Source of the DNA: Schaalia georgiae DSM 6843
GTDB taxonomy: Bacteria; Actinomycetota; Actinomycetes; Actinomycetales; Actinomycetaceae
NCBI RefSeq assembly: GCF_000429245.1
Contig: NZ_AUBM01000006.1
Location: 379,051-443,050 of the forward strand
Length of the DNA stretch: 64,000 bases
Direction: 5' to 3'
The translations under genes and the position numbers were made by a program. Below the pieces are notes generated by a model. It saw nothing but the letters and a program-made list of their open reading frames with translations. It made no database searches and had not been told where the DNA came from. Positions 8,090 to 15,519 of this stretch are shown here, piece after piece. Within the stretch, counting starts at the first letter, position 1; every line of letters begins with the position of its first letter.

Positions 8090-9007
8090 TCAGGGCCTCC
8101 CGCTGTCGATGAAGGCCAGCATGCGGTCCAGGCTGTGCGCCCAGAAGAGGGTGAGCCCGTCGGACTGCGCGGCCACCAGGTTATGGACCTTGAACACGCC
8201 CGAGAGGACTGCGGCGGGGACGCATGTGGCTGTGCCGAACTCGTGGAGCCAGGTCCGCGCCTTCACCGCGGCGTCGTTGTTGAGGCGCTTGACGGAGTTC
8301 GTCGACGAGTTCGACACCTTGCACTCCGTGGGCATGACGCGTCCGTCCCACAGGCGGATGATGAGGTCCGCTTTACGGCTGCCGAAGAGCGCCTCGGCGC
8401 AGAACTGGCCGCGGTCGGGCAGGTGGGAGACGTTGGCGACCGCGGGCGTGGGGACCTCGGTGAAGCCGGCGTCGAGCAGTGCACGGGCCACTGCGCCCTC
8501 CTGGCGCCGTTTCGCCTCGTTCCTGCGGTCGGTCTGGACCTTCTGCGTGGCGATGAGCGCCGCGGTCGCCACCACTGCGGCCTTCCGCTCCTCCTCGGTG
8601 GCCCGGCGGCCCTGCGCGACCCACGGGAAGCGCTCGCCGTCCAGGCCCAGCAGCACCGTGCCGACGACCCGCCCTGCCATGCCGGGATCCGCTGCGAGGC
8701 GCTTGGGCGTGAGGACCGCGTCAGCCAGGACCTTCAGATCGTCCTCGCTGATCGCCGGCGAGGCCAGGTAGCGCACCGCCGTCAGCCGTTCGGGGTCCGT
8801 CAGCACCCCGACGGCCCGTTCCGCCAGGCGCGCGAGGTCGTCCGTCTGGTCGATGAGGCGCTCGACGAGGCCGCGGTAGTGCGCGAAGTGGTGGAGGTAG
8901 GACTCGAGGGGCTCGTGCACCCGGGTGTCGCGGAACTGGAGGACCGCCGCCGCGGCGTCCTGCTCGAACTGCGCCTCGCTCCACCTCGGTGGGCCCACCG
9001 TCTCCAT
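8090..9007 (-). CDS. XamI-family type II restriction endonuclease
   Basis: 305 aa, resembling the RE_XamI family (the XamI enzyme recognises GTCGAC). A PD-(D/E)xK-like core is visible as SRKADLIIRLWDGRVMPTECKVSNSS, with the Asp of KADLII and the Glu/Lys of ECK as likely catalytic residues. The family's C-terminal VHNLVAAQSDGLTLFWAHSLDRMLAFI follows. It starts at the base after the methyltransferase stop on the same strand, so the two are one operon. The GTCGAC specificity is inferred from family membership and was not observed. Confidence 0.88.
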   Translation of the reverse strand: METVGPPRWSEAQFEQDAAAAVLQFRDTRVHEPLESYLHHFAHYRGLVERLIDQTDDLARLAERAVGVLTDPERLTAVRYLASPAISEDDLKVLADAVLTPKRLAADPGMAGRVVGTVLLGLDGERFPWVAQGRRATEEERKAAVVATAALIATQKVQTDRRNEAKRRQEGAVARALLDAGFTEVPTPAVANVSHLPDRGQFCAEALFGSRKADLIIRLWDGRVMPTECKVSNSSTNSVKRLNNDAAVKARTWLHEFGTATCVPAAVLSGVFKVHNLVAAQSDGLTLFWAHSLDRMLAFIDSGRP

Positions 9008-10633
9008 TCAGACCCCCTCGCTGAGCATCTCGGGACTGGGGATCGCGATGCGCTCCATCTCCTTGGGCTCGAACTTCACCAGTCCGCCCGCGTAGGCCCT
9101 CCCCTGGGAGAGCGAGACCTCGGAGCGCAGCCACTGGGCGAGCCTGTCCAGCACCACCGCGTCCATCTGCTGGCGGGGGTAGAGGCCGTGGGCGATGTTG
9201 ATGTGCCGCGCGCCCGCGTCGTTGCGCACGAAGGCCGGGGGGCGCCTCGCCATGTAGGTCGCGAGGATCGGAGCCGCCTCCCGCAGGCCCACGCTCCACC
9301 ACGCCTTGCGGTTCGACGCGACGTACCCCTTGTCGACTCCCCGCGCCAGCGCGCCGCGCAGGAATCTGTCGACGAGGGCGCGCTCGTCGGCGTCGAGGAC
9401 GTCGAGGTCCACGGGCAGGTCCACGACCCGCCGCAGCTTGTCGAGACTGCCGAGGCGCGCGCCCGCGCCGAAGAGCTCGCGGGCCCGCGTGATGGCGGGG
9501 AAGAGGACGCGTTCGGGCAGGTCCGGGCTGGCGCCGGGCCGGACCCACACGGCGTTGGCCCCGGTGACGGTCCCCCGGTGCACGCGGCAGAGCTCGCCGA
9601 GCTCCACGTAGCCGGCGGGCAGCTTGGGGGCCGGGCGCGTCAGGAGGGACCAGCGGCCCGCGCCCTCGAGGCGCTCGCGCCCTATGGCGCGGCCTTTGTC
9701 CAGCGCGCCCAGGTCGGCGACCGAGCGGACCCTCCTCACCCGCATCGAAGAGGGTGCCGCCCCCATCTGGAAGCAGGTGATCGCGCCCGTCGTGGCCGCG
9801 TCCGCGAAGGGGAGCACGCCGGGGTCGAGCACGTGCAGCGACTCCCCGCCGAGGCCGTCGAGGAGCAGTTGGCGCACCAGTTTCCCGTAGTTCACGTCCA
9901 GCCACTCCGAGGACGTGATGAAGGCCCCGTAGTCCCCGGGCCGTCCGTGCTCGGCGGTGGCGAGGAAGAAGTGGACGTGGAGTCCCGCCAGGGCGCTCGC
10001 GTCCAGGCCCCTGCGGCGCGAGGTGCGGCGCAGCCACGCCTTCCACTCGGGCGAGATCCCGTGGTGCCTGACGTAGGGGGGGTTGCCGATGAACAAAGTG
10101 GTCCCCGCGATGGCGGGCAACCGGAGGCGCCGGTAGTCGCCCAGGTGCACCTGTGAGCGCCCGGCCAGCCCGGAGGCGGCCAGGTTCGCGCGGAGCATCA
10201 GGGTCGCGACCGGGTCGATGTCCGATCCGTGGAGCCTGGCGCCGGGGAAGCGCCTTCCCGCGCCCAGAAGGTACCGGCCCGAGCCCGCGCCCGGATCGAC
10301 GACGCGCGCGGGCGAGCCGTGCTCGTCGGCCCAGCGGAGCATCGCGTCGATGATGGGCCGCGGGGTGTAGGTCTGCCCGAGGGGGCGGCGCTCCTCGGGC
10401 GTGCGCAGCGCGCAGTAGAAGTCGCCCAGGGGGTCCTCCCCCCCGTGTATCCGCTCGCGCAAGGAGCGGACCAGGGCGGAGCCGACGCGCCCCTGCGCCT
10501 GGGCGGCCAGGCGTTTCTCGGCGCTGCTGAGCGGGCCGACCCCGTCGGCGCCGAGCGCGAGGGCCAGCGAGGCGAGGGACTGCAGGGTCGTCGGGGCTTC
10601 CACGTCCCGTATCGTCTCAGACGGCGCCGGCAT
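9008..10633 (-). CDS. N6-adenine DNA methyltransferase of the XamI-type system
   Basis: 541 aa. The SAM-binding motif is VVDPGAGSGRYLLGAG (about 110-125). The catalytic motif NPPY is at residues 184-187, and QTYTPRPIIDAMLRW precedes the SAM motif as in Eco57I/TaqI-like gamma methyltransferases. The long C-terminal half is probably the target-recognition domain. It is expected to methylate the adenine of the site cut by the downstream endonuclease. Its start lies inside the upstream winged-helix gene (17-nt overlap), so the order of synthesis is small regulator, methyltransferase, nuclease. Confidence 0.9.
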   Translation of the reverse strand: MPAPSETIRDVEAPTTLQSLASLALALGADGVGPLSSAEKRLAAQAQGRVGSALVRSLRERIHGGEDPLGDFYCALRTPEERRPLGQTYTPRPIIDAMLRWADEHGSPARVVDPGAGSGRYLLGAGRRFPGARLHGSDIDPVATLMLRANLAASGLAGRSQVHLGDYRRLRLPAIAGTTLFIGNPPYVRHHGISPEWKAWLRRTSRRRGLDASALAGLHVHFFLATAEHGRPGDYGAFITSSEWLDVNYGKLVRQLLLDGLGGESLHVLDPGVLPFADAATTGAITCFQMGAAPSSMRVRRVRSVADLGALDKGRAIGRERLEGAGRWSLLTRPAPKLPAGYVELGELCRVHRGTVTGANAVWVRPGASPDLPERVLFPAITRARELFGAGARLGSLDKLRRVVDLPVDLDVLDADERALVDRFLRGALARGVDKGYVASNRKAWWSVGLREAAPILATYMARRPPAFVRNDAGARHINIAHGLYPRQQMDAVVLDRLAQWLRSEVSLSQGRAYAGGLVKFEPKEMERIAIPSPEMLSEGV

Positions 10634-10859
10634 CTGCGTCCTCGCCCTGGCGCCGGAGGCGGAACACGCCCCGGGAGACCCTCACGAAGTAGCGCTCGTC
10701 CTGCAGGGCGCTGCGGTACGACGAGGCGGGCGCCTCCCCGACTTGGGGCCGTACTCCGTCGCGGATCTGGCTGATCGTGGCACTATCCCCGTCGAGGGTC
10801 GCCAGGAACGCGCGCATGGCGGTCTTCAGCTCATTGTGCGGGCGGCGTTTCCCTCCCAT
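10617..10859 (-). CDS. small winged-helix protein, candidate controller of the restriction operon
   Basis: 80 aa. The sequence SATISQIRDGVRPQVGEAPASSY looks like a helix-turn-helix, and RYFVRVSRGVFRLR at the end is the wing typical of small winged-helix modules attached to restriction systems. GGAAGGGGAG precedes the ATG. It is the first gene of the operon and overlaps the methyltransferase start. It could be a C-protein-like regulator acting on the inverted repeat immediately upstream (10877-10914), or a specificity accessory; neither is proven. It does not look like the classical Xre-type C proteins. Confidence 0.7.
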   Translation of the reverse strand: MGGKRRPHNELKTAMRAFLATLDGDSATISQIRDGVRPQVGEAPASSYRSALQDERYFVRVSRGVFRLRRQGEDADAGAV

Positions 10860-10876
10860 TGCGCTCCCCTTCCGCT

Positions 10877-10914
10877 CCAGGTGGAGTCGACGCTATTACG
10901 TCGACTGCACCTGG
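10877..10914. promoter_or_regulatory. inverted repeat with two GTCGAC sites upstream of the restriction operon
   Basis: A 16-nt left arm (10877-10892) and right arm (10899-10914) match at 15 of 16 positions around a CTATTA loop. Each arm contains one GTCGAC (10886-10891 and 10900-10905). The element begins 18 nt upstream of the first gene of the operon, in the promoter/leader zone, and is a likely operator whose occupancy could depend on methylation. Confidence 0.7.
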
Positions 10915-10954
10915 TCAAGCCGACCCGCCCGCGGGCACGGGCCGCCGAGCGCGC

Positions 10955-11020
10955 AGGGTGCCGGCAAGGTCGCCCCGGGCGGGGCGTAGGGTGCCGGCAA
11001 AGCTGGCCCGGGCGGGGCGC
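10955..11020. repeat. two tandem 33-bp direct repeats
   Basis: Copies at 10955-10987 and 10988-11020 begin AGGGTGCCGGCAA and end CGGGCGGGGCG, differing at a few positions. They replace what should be the continuation of the symporter remnant next to them, so they mark the break in that gene. Confidence 0.8.
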
Positions 11021-11188
11021 AGCCCACCAGGATGACTCCGACCGCGACGGCGTCGGGCAGGCGGAACGCCCAGGCGAGGCCGAATCCCACCAGGGGCATG
11101 ATGACGTACTGGCCGGCGACGAAGGCCGCGATGACGATAAGGGGAAGACCGTGACCGCGATGCGCGCGCCGCGGTCCTCACTGCTCAT
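11012..11188 (-). pseudogene. frameshifted remnant of a bile-acid:sodium symporter (BASS) family gene
   Basis: The reverse strand from ATG 11188 reads MSSEDRGARIAVTVFPL. After loss of one C in a C-run it continues in another frame as IVIAAFVAGQYVIMPLVGFG, then LAWAFRLPDAVAVGVILVGC. This strongly resembles the membrane core of BASS-family transporters up to the VGC(C)PGG motif. The homology stops at the tandem 33-bp repeats (10955-11020) with no C-terminal half. It is therefore a decayed gene fragment. The rest of 10915-11336 shows nothing else coding. Confidence 0.65.
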
Positions 11189-11336
11189 CGCTGCGGGCCC
11201 GTCGAGGGCCTGCGGAGAATCGTGTGTTGGGGACATGCGACCATTCTTTTGCGATCGCACGCCCTCGACCCGCCCGTCTCGCCTAGTGAAGGCGCGGGTA
11301 TTCCATCTCACAGCTTATCCCGGTAGGCTCAGGCCC

Positions 11337-12260
11337 ATGAGCACATCGGATAGCGCGGGCGGCCCCGAGGCGTCGTCCTCCGCGCCCCAGGCCGCCTCGG
11401 GCTCTACGCGCCGGGCGGCCCCCTCGGGCGCCCGGGGCAGGGGGCGGGGCGGCAAGGGCGGCCGACGGCGCCCCTCCCGGTTGCGCGCCCTCGCCCGCGA
11501 CGGGTGGATCCCGGACCAGCACGGCGCCTGGCCGATGACGGTGCTGCCCATTGTGATCGGCGCGGTGCTGGGGGGCCCGACGTGGGAGCACCTGGTGCTG
11601 GGCTTCGCGTGGACCACGGCTTTCGCGTGCTTCAACGCGGTGGAGCACTGGGTGAAGTCCCCCAAGCGGCGCAGGAGCGCCGTCGTCCGGGCGGTCGTGG
11701 CCTCCGGCGCTGTCGCGGCGGCGTCCGGGGGCGCCTACCTCGCCTTCCGCCCCGCTCTGGCGTGGTGGGCGGTGGGGTTCGCGCCGCTGGTCGGCGTGGC
11801 CCTGTGGGAGGTGCGGGCCGGGCGGGAGCGCTCGATCCCGGCGCGCCTCGCGACGATCGCCGCCTCCTCGCTCATGTTGCCCGTGGCGTTCTCCGTGTCG
11901 GCGTCGGGCGGCTTCCCCGGGTCGGTTCCGGCTCGCGTGTGGGTGGCGGCCGGCGTGCTCGGCGCGCAGTTCGCGGGCACCGTGCCGACGGTGCGCTCCA
12001 TGGTGCGCGGACGCGGCGACCACCGGTGGGTGACCGGCTCCGTGCTCTTCCACGCCCTGTGCACAGCGGCGGTGGCGGGCCTGGCGGAGGCCGGCCTCAT
12101 CAGCGCGTGGGCCGTGCCCGTGTGGGTGGCGATGACAGTCCGCGCGTGGGCGATGCCCGCTTGGTCCAAGCGCCGCGCGCGCCCCCTCCCCCCGAAGATC
12201 ATCGGCCCCCTCGAGTTCGTGTGGGTGGGGCTCCTGACCCTCGCCCTCGTCCTGCCGTAG
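11337..12260 (+). CDS. YwiC-like membrane protein
   Basis: 307 aa. An Arg/Gly-rich cytoplasmic N-terminus of about 55 residues is followed by WIPDQHGAWPMTVLPIVIGA, the hallmark start of the YwiC-like family. About eight membrane helices follow, with FNAVEHWVKSPKRR between the second and third, and the protein ends KIIGPLEFVWVGLLTLALVLP. The function of the family is unknown. ATG 11337 is chosen because TAGGCT (11324-11329) lies 7 nt before it, which suggests a leaderless mRNA; longer upstream reading is not supported. It is convergent with the atypical membrane gene that follows. Confidence 0.85.
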   Translation: MSTSDSAGGPEASSSAPQAASGSTRRAAPSGARGRGRGGKGGRRRPSRLRALARDGWIPDQHGAWPMTVLPIVIGAVLGGPTWEHLVLGFAWTTAFACFNAVEHWVKSPKRRRSAVVRAVVASGAVAAASGGAYLAFRPALAWWAVGFAPLVGVALWEVRAGRERSIPARLATIAASSLMLPVAFSVSASGGFPGSVPARVWVAAGVLGAQFAGTVPTVRSMVRGRGDHRWVTGSVLFHALCTAAVAGLAEAGLISAWAVPVWVAMTVRAWAMPAWSKRRARPLPPKIIGPLEFVWVGLLTLALVLP

Positions 12261-12281
12261 GCGCCCAGCGGGGCGCGCCGG
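12259..12281. repeat. 23-bp direct repeat, left copy (second copy 13724-13746)
   Basis: Starts AGGCGCCCAGCGGGGCGCGC and is identical over 23 bp to 13724-13746. Its core GCGCCC-AGCG-GGGCGC can form a hairpin at the 3' end of the YwiC-like gene. The two copies bracket the atypical gene 12304-13545. Confidence 0.9.
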
Positions 12282-12303
12282 CGCGAACCAGAAGCAAGGA
12301 ACC

Positions 12304-13545
12304 TCATCTGTCCTCCCTCTTCGCCGGGGCACTGTCGAGCACCTCCTTGATCCGCCATCTGACAGAAATGCAGATCAGACCATTCACCACGTAGAGGAGG
12401 AAGCACATTGCCTTCATCAAAGGATTCCCCCCATCGTCCGGCGATAGTGCCGCCACCGTCAGTAACACCGATTCGACAGTGAACGAAAAGGCGATGACCT
12501 CTTGGGACAGGTAGGCGTGCTTCATCCGGTTGAACCCGTAAAAACTAGGAGGGTAGTCGCGGAACGACATATAGGTCGTTATAGAGAACGCTATAAACAG
12601 GATGAACACCATCGGCCAGGGGTGGGAGGCACCGAATCCCTCCAGGGCGCGAAACCCCTCCACACGCGCCCCGGCGCCGGTGGACTCGTTCCACATGAGA
12701 TACCCGTTTAACTCATGCGCTAAGAATTTAAGCACCACGAGGATGAACAGGATGGCTCCCACACCTATAGGACGCGAGTGTATGCGGAAGAAAAAGATGC
12801 GCGCGCACTCCGCCATCCTCACATTCGAGACGAATGTGGACAACAGGATATGCGGGCGCACCGAGTTCGGGCTGTTAAACGGACCAAAGCGACTGCGCAT
12901 ATGCGCCTGATACACCGAATCGGCGCACAATTGAACAGGGCTCTCCACAACAGCGCCTTGCTGTAGCGATTTCCAACAGCTCAAGGCTCCTTCGTAGCGG
13001 TTGATCATCCTGCCGAACTCCCGCAGCGCGGCATCCCTATCGAGTTCCAGGCACTCTGGGACCAGCGCGCGGCCCTGCTCCGAATCAGGAGCGCCCTCAC
13101 CAGTTGACGAGCCATTGAAGCGCCACTCGTCCTCGACCCCGTGCCGCAGCCAGTGCTCCCGTCGCCTATAGCACCAATAGTTGATGTCAACGAGAGCCTC
13201 GAGGAACAGCTGGTCTTCCCGGGTGCGCCGAGACCGAATCCACAGCTTCTTCAAGCGACTGTATGAGAAACCATCATCGGCGAGGTACTCCCCCACGCGC
13301 ATCAGATTGTCGACCTGACTGGTTTCGGTGGTCCTATACCCGCGCACATCCCTTCCCATAAACAATCCGAAAAGAGTCCGGAGACCTCCAGCGGCTCCGG
13401 ACACATCCGCGCCGCGCACTCTTCTGCTGAGAGGGCTGCGGCAATACCACAGAACGGACACGCAGTGCGGAATGACAAAAGTCAGGAATAATATGGCGAC
13501 AAAAAGTGCAACTTCAACAGCAGTCACGTCAGCGCAACACCCCAC
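12304..13545 (-). CDS. membrane protein of unknown function, atypical composition
   Basis: 413 aa. An N-terminal membrane segment (ALFVAILFLTFVIPHCVSVLWY) is followed by a long soluble region rich in Arg, Trp and Tyr, with RLKKLWIRSRRTREDQLFLEALVDINYWCYRR and a Cys-containing middle. Four more hydrophobic segments lie in the last 180 residues. I do not recognise a family. The codons and surrounding DNA are clearly less G+C-rich than the neighbours, and an exact 23-bp direct repeat brackets the gene, so recent acquisition is likely. The GTG at 13545 is used (GATGAG just upstream); GTG 13527 is possible. A STAND-alone SLATT- or effector-type membrane protein of an immune system is conceivable but unsupported. 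Confidence 0.75.
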   Translation of the reverse strand: MGCCADVTAVEVALFVAILFLTFVIPHCVSVLWYCRSPLSRRVRGADVSGAAGGLRTLFGLFMGRDVRGYRTTETSQVDNLMRVGEYLADDGFSYSRLKKLWIRSRRTREDQLFLEALVDINYWCYRRREHWLRHGVEDEWRFNGSSTGEGAPDSEQGRALVPECLELDRDAALREFGRMINRYEGALSCWKSLQQGAVVESPVQLCADSVYQAHMRSRFGPFNSPNSVRPHILLSTFVSNVRMAECARIFFFRIHSRPIGVGAILFILVVLKFLAHELNGYLMWNESTGAGARVEGFRALEGFGASHPWPMVFILFIAFSITTYMSFRDYPPSFYGFNRMKHAYLSQEVIAFSFTVESVLLTVAALSPDDGGNPLMKAMCFLLYVVNGLICISVRWRIKEVLDSAPAKREDR

Positions 13546-13607
13546 CTCATCGTAGTTCCGTGCCCAATACTGAAGTCCGAACAGCTATCGGCAGACCGGC
13601 TTCTTTG

Positions 13608-13637
13608 ATTATAGAGTTCTTATCAGCGGATTCGCAA
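13608..13637 (-). promoter_or_regulatory. promoter of the atypical membrane-protein gene
   Basis: Reverse strand: TTGCGA (13637-13632), 18-nt spacer, TATAAT (13613-13608), in an AT-rich stretch. It predicts a leader of about 55 nt. A consensus TATAAT is rare in this window. Confidence 0.6.
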
Positions 13638-13723
13638 CCAGTTCTCCAAACCGCAGGTCCGCTGTGAGCGCCTGCGATGGGCACGAGGCGCTCAGCGCGC
13701 CAATGACAGCAGCAGTTCGTCAG

Positions 13724-13912
13724 AGGCGCCCAGCGGGGCGCGCCGGGCAGGAAACGCACATTGGGGCAGGGAACCACCGTCATCGGTTCGCGATGCGGGC
13801 GCATGAGCGCAGATCCGCCCATTGGGGCAGGTTAGCCCACATTGGGGCAGGTTAATGACCTGCCCCAATGCACCGTTTCCTGCCCCAATGACCCGCCGCC
13901 CGCCCCAATACG
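13724..13912. repeat. composite repeat: 23-bp hairpin unit plus array of 20-bp ATTGGGGCAGG units
   Basis: After the second copy of the 23-bp repeat (13724-13746) come ATTGGGGCAGG at 13760, 13821 and 13841 in forward orientation. Reverse-oriented CCTGCCCCAAT copies follow at about 13859 and 13879, with a diverged one at 13901. Adjacent units are spaced exactly 20 bp. The centre forms a hairpin with 13-bp perfect arms (13840-13852 and 13858-13870) around TAATG. A related array occurs at 50636-50742. The remaining 13546-13723 is AT-rich leader/promoter DNA without a gene. Confidence 0.85.
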
Positions 13913-14002
13913 GGCGCACACCCGCCCCGGACAACGTGACGGCCCAGCACCGCCCGACGACCTGGGCCCGGGGAACTGGGACCGAGAACCAGGGGCGCCC
14001 CA

Positions 14003-15058
14003 TCACCGGGCAGCGGGTGTGCGCCCGCCCGCGGCCGCCAGGAGCGCGTCGTTCTGCTCCGGCGTCCCGACGGTGACCCGCACCCCTTCGGGGAAGGGCC
14101 GCACGACCAGTCCAGCGGCAGCGCACGCCTCGACGAAACCTGCGCCCTCGCCCTTGAGGAAGTAGAAGTTCGCCTGCGAGTCGGGCACGTCGTAGCCCAT
14201 TCGGCGCAGCAGGGGGACGACCCTGTCGCGCTCGCGCGTGACGGCCCGCACCGCCTCGCGCGTGGGGGCGCCGGTGTGCAGGGAGGCCAGGGCGGCCGCC
14301 TGGGCGGGGCCGCTGACCCCGAAGGGGACCAGTAGCGCCTGGACCGCGTCGATGAGCCCCGCGTCGCCCAGCCCGTAGCCGATGCGCAGCCCCGCCAGGG
14401 CGTGGGCTTTGGAGAATGTCCGCATGACGAGGACGTTGGAGTGGGCGCCGACCAGGTCCGTGCACGGGGCGATGGCCGGGTCGGTCGCGAAGTCGATGTA
14501 CGCCTCGTCGATGATGACCAGGACGGAGGGCGGCACGCGCTCCACCATGGCTGCGATGTCGTTGGCCGGGCGGGCCACGCCCGTCGGGTTGTTCGGCGAG
14601 CAGACGATGATGGCCCGGGTCGCCGGCGTGACCGCGTCGGCCAGGGCGCCCAGGTCGGGGCCGGAGTCGGGGGCCAGCGGCACCGGGACGGGGGTGGCGT
14701 GGACCGTTGGGGCGGCGATCGGGTATGACTCGAAGGACCGCCACGGGAAAACGACCTCGCTTCCGGGCGCGCACACGGCGGACAGGGCGGCGACGAGGAC
14801 CGCGGAGGAGCCCGTGCCGACGCACACCTGCCCGGCGGACACGCCGAGGACGCGGGCCAGCTCCTCGCGCACGGGGGCGGCCGTGAGATCCGGGTAGCGG
14901 TTCGCCTCCCCCAGCGCCGCCGCGGCGGCCTCCACGACGCGCTGGTCGGGCGGCCAGGGCATCTCGTTGGAGGAGATCTTCTGCGCGCCCTGGAGCGTCT
15001 TGCCGGGGACGTAGCGGGGCAGGGCGAGCACTTCGGGGCGGATCGGCAGAGTCGTCAT
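14003..15058 (-). CDS. hisC: histidinol-phosphate / aromatic aminotransferase (HisC2/Pat type)
   Basis: 351 aa, class I/II PLP-dependent aminotransferase. Visible motifs are ISSNEMPWPP near the N-terminus, SPNNPTG for PLP positioning, IDEAYIDF, and the Schiff-base lysine K217 in MRTFSKAHALAGLRIGY. VRVTVGTPEQNDALL closes the fold. The stand-alone location away from other his genes fits the actinobacterial Pat/HisC2 branch, which transaminates phenylpyruvate and related aromatic keto acids; pheA lies elsewhere in this window (38492-39505). The Phe versus His substrate choice cannot be settled by eye. Confidence 0.88.
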   Translation of the reverse strand: MTTLPIRPEVLALPRYVPGKTLQGAQKISSNEMPWPPDQRVVEAAAAALGEANRYPDLTAAPVREELARVLGVSAGQVCVGTGSSAVLVAALSAVCAPGSEVVFPWRSFESYPIAAPTVHATPVPVPLAPDSGPDLGALADAVTPATRAIIVCSPNNPTGVARPANDIAAMVERVPPSVLVIIDEAYIDFATDPAIAPCTDLVGAHSNVLVMRTFSKAHALAGLRIGYGLGDAGLIDAVQALLVPFGVSGPAQAAALASLHTGAPTREAVRAVTRERDRVVPLLRRMGYDVPDSQANFYFLKGEGAGFVEACAAAGLVVRPFPEGVRVTVGTPEQNDALLAAAGGRTPAAR

Positions 15059-15122
15059 ATGCCAGTCCTACCGCATCGCCCGCTGCCGTGCACGCCCCGT
15101 CCCGGTGTGCAAGAGTGGGCCC

Positions 15123-15515
15123 ATGGAATTCGTACTCCGACTCATCGCGACGATGGCGGGCCTGTGGGTCTCGACCCGCCTGGTGCCGTCGCTGGAGATC
15201 GCCGAGGGCGCCTCCATGACCGAGTCGCTGCTGTTGCTGGCGGCCATCGCCCTGGTGTTCACGGTGGTGAACTCCCTGGTCAAACCACTGGTGAGCTTCC
15301 TGGCCTTCCCCCTCTACCTGCTCACCTTCGGACTGTTCGCGATCGTGGTGAACTCCGCGATGTTCGCCCTGACGGGATGGCTGTCGACGTCCCTGGGCTT
15401 CCCCTTCCACACGGGCGGCTTCTGGTCGTGCTTCTTCGGCGCGGTCATCACGGCGGTCGTGTCGTCGGCGGTCGTCGCGGTCCTGGACACGGGCGACCGC
15501 AGGGGCGGGCGCTGA
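15123..15515 (+). CDS. small four-helix membrane protein (phage-holin-like family PF04020)
   Basis: 130 aa with about four membrane segments. ALVFTVVNSLVKPLVSFLAFPLYLLTFGLFAIVVNSAMF is the family signature (NxxxKPL...FPxxxLTxGLF..VxN). Despite the family name it is a common bacterial membrane protein and no prophage genes are nearby. ATG 15123 is preferred over an in-frame GTG at 15105. It is convergent with the esterase gene, with only 4 nt between stops. Confidence 0.88.
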   Translation: MEFVLRLIATMAGLWVSTRLVPSLEIAEGASMTESLLLLAAIALVFTVVNSLVKPLVSFLAFPLYLLTFGLFAIVVNSAMFALTGWLSTSLGFPFHTGGFWSCFFGAVITAVVSSAVVAVLDTGDRRGGR

Positions 15516-15519
15516 GGCG

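Noticed and set aside
13760-13912. 20-bp repeats as a CRISPR array
   Set aside because: Units are in both orientations, spacers are only about 9 bp and largely degenerate, and no cas genes are present.
15123-15515. Phage-holin-like protein as evidence of a prophage
   Set aside because: The PF04020 family is a common chromosomal membrane protein and no phage structural, integrase or lysis genes are near.
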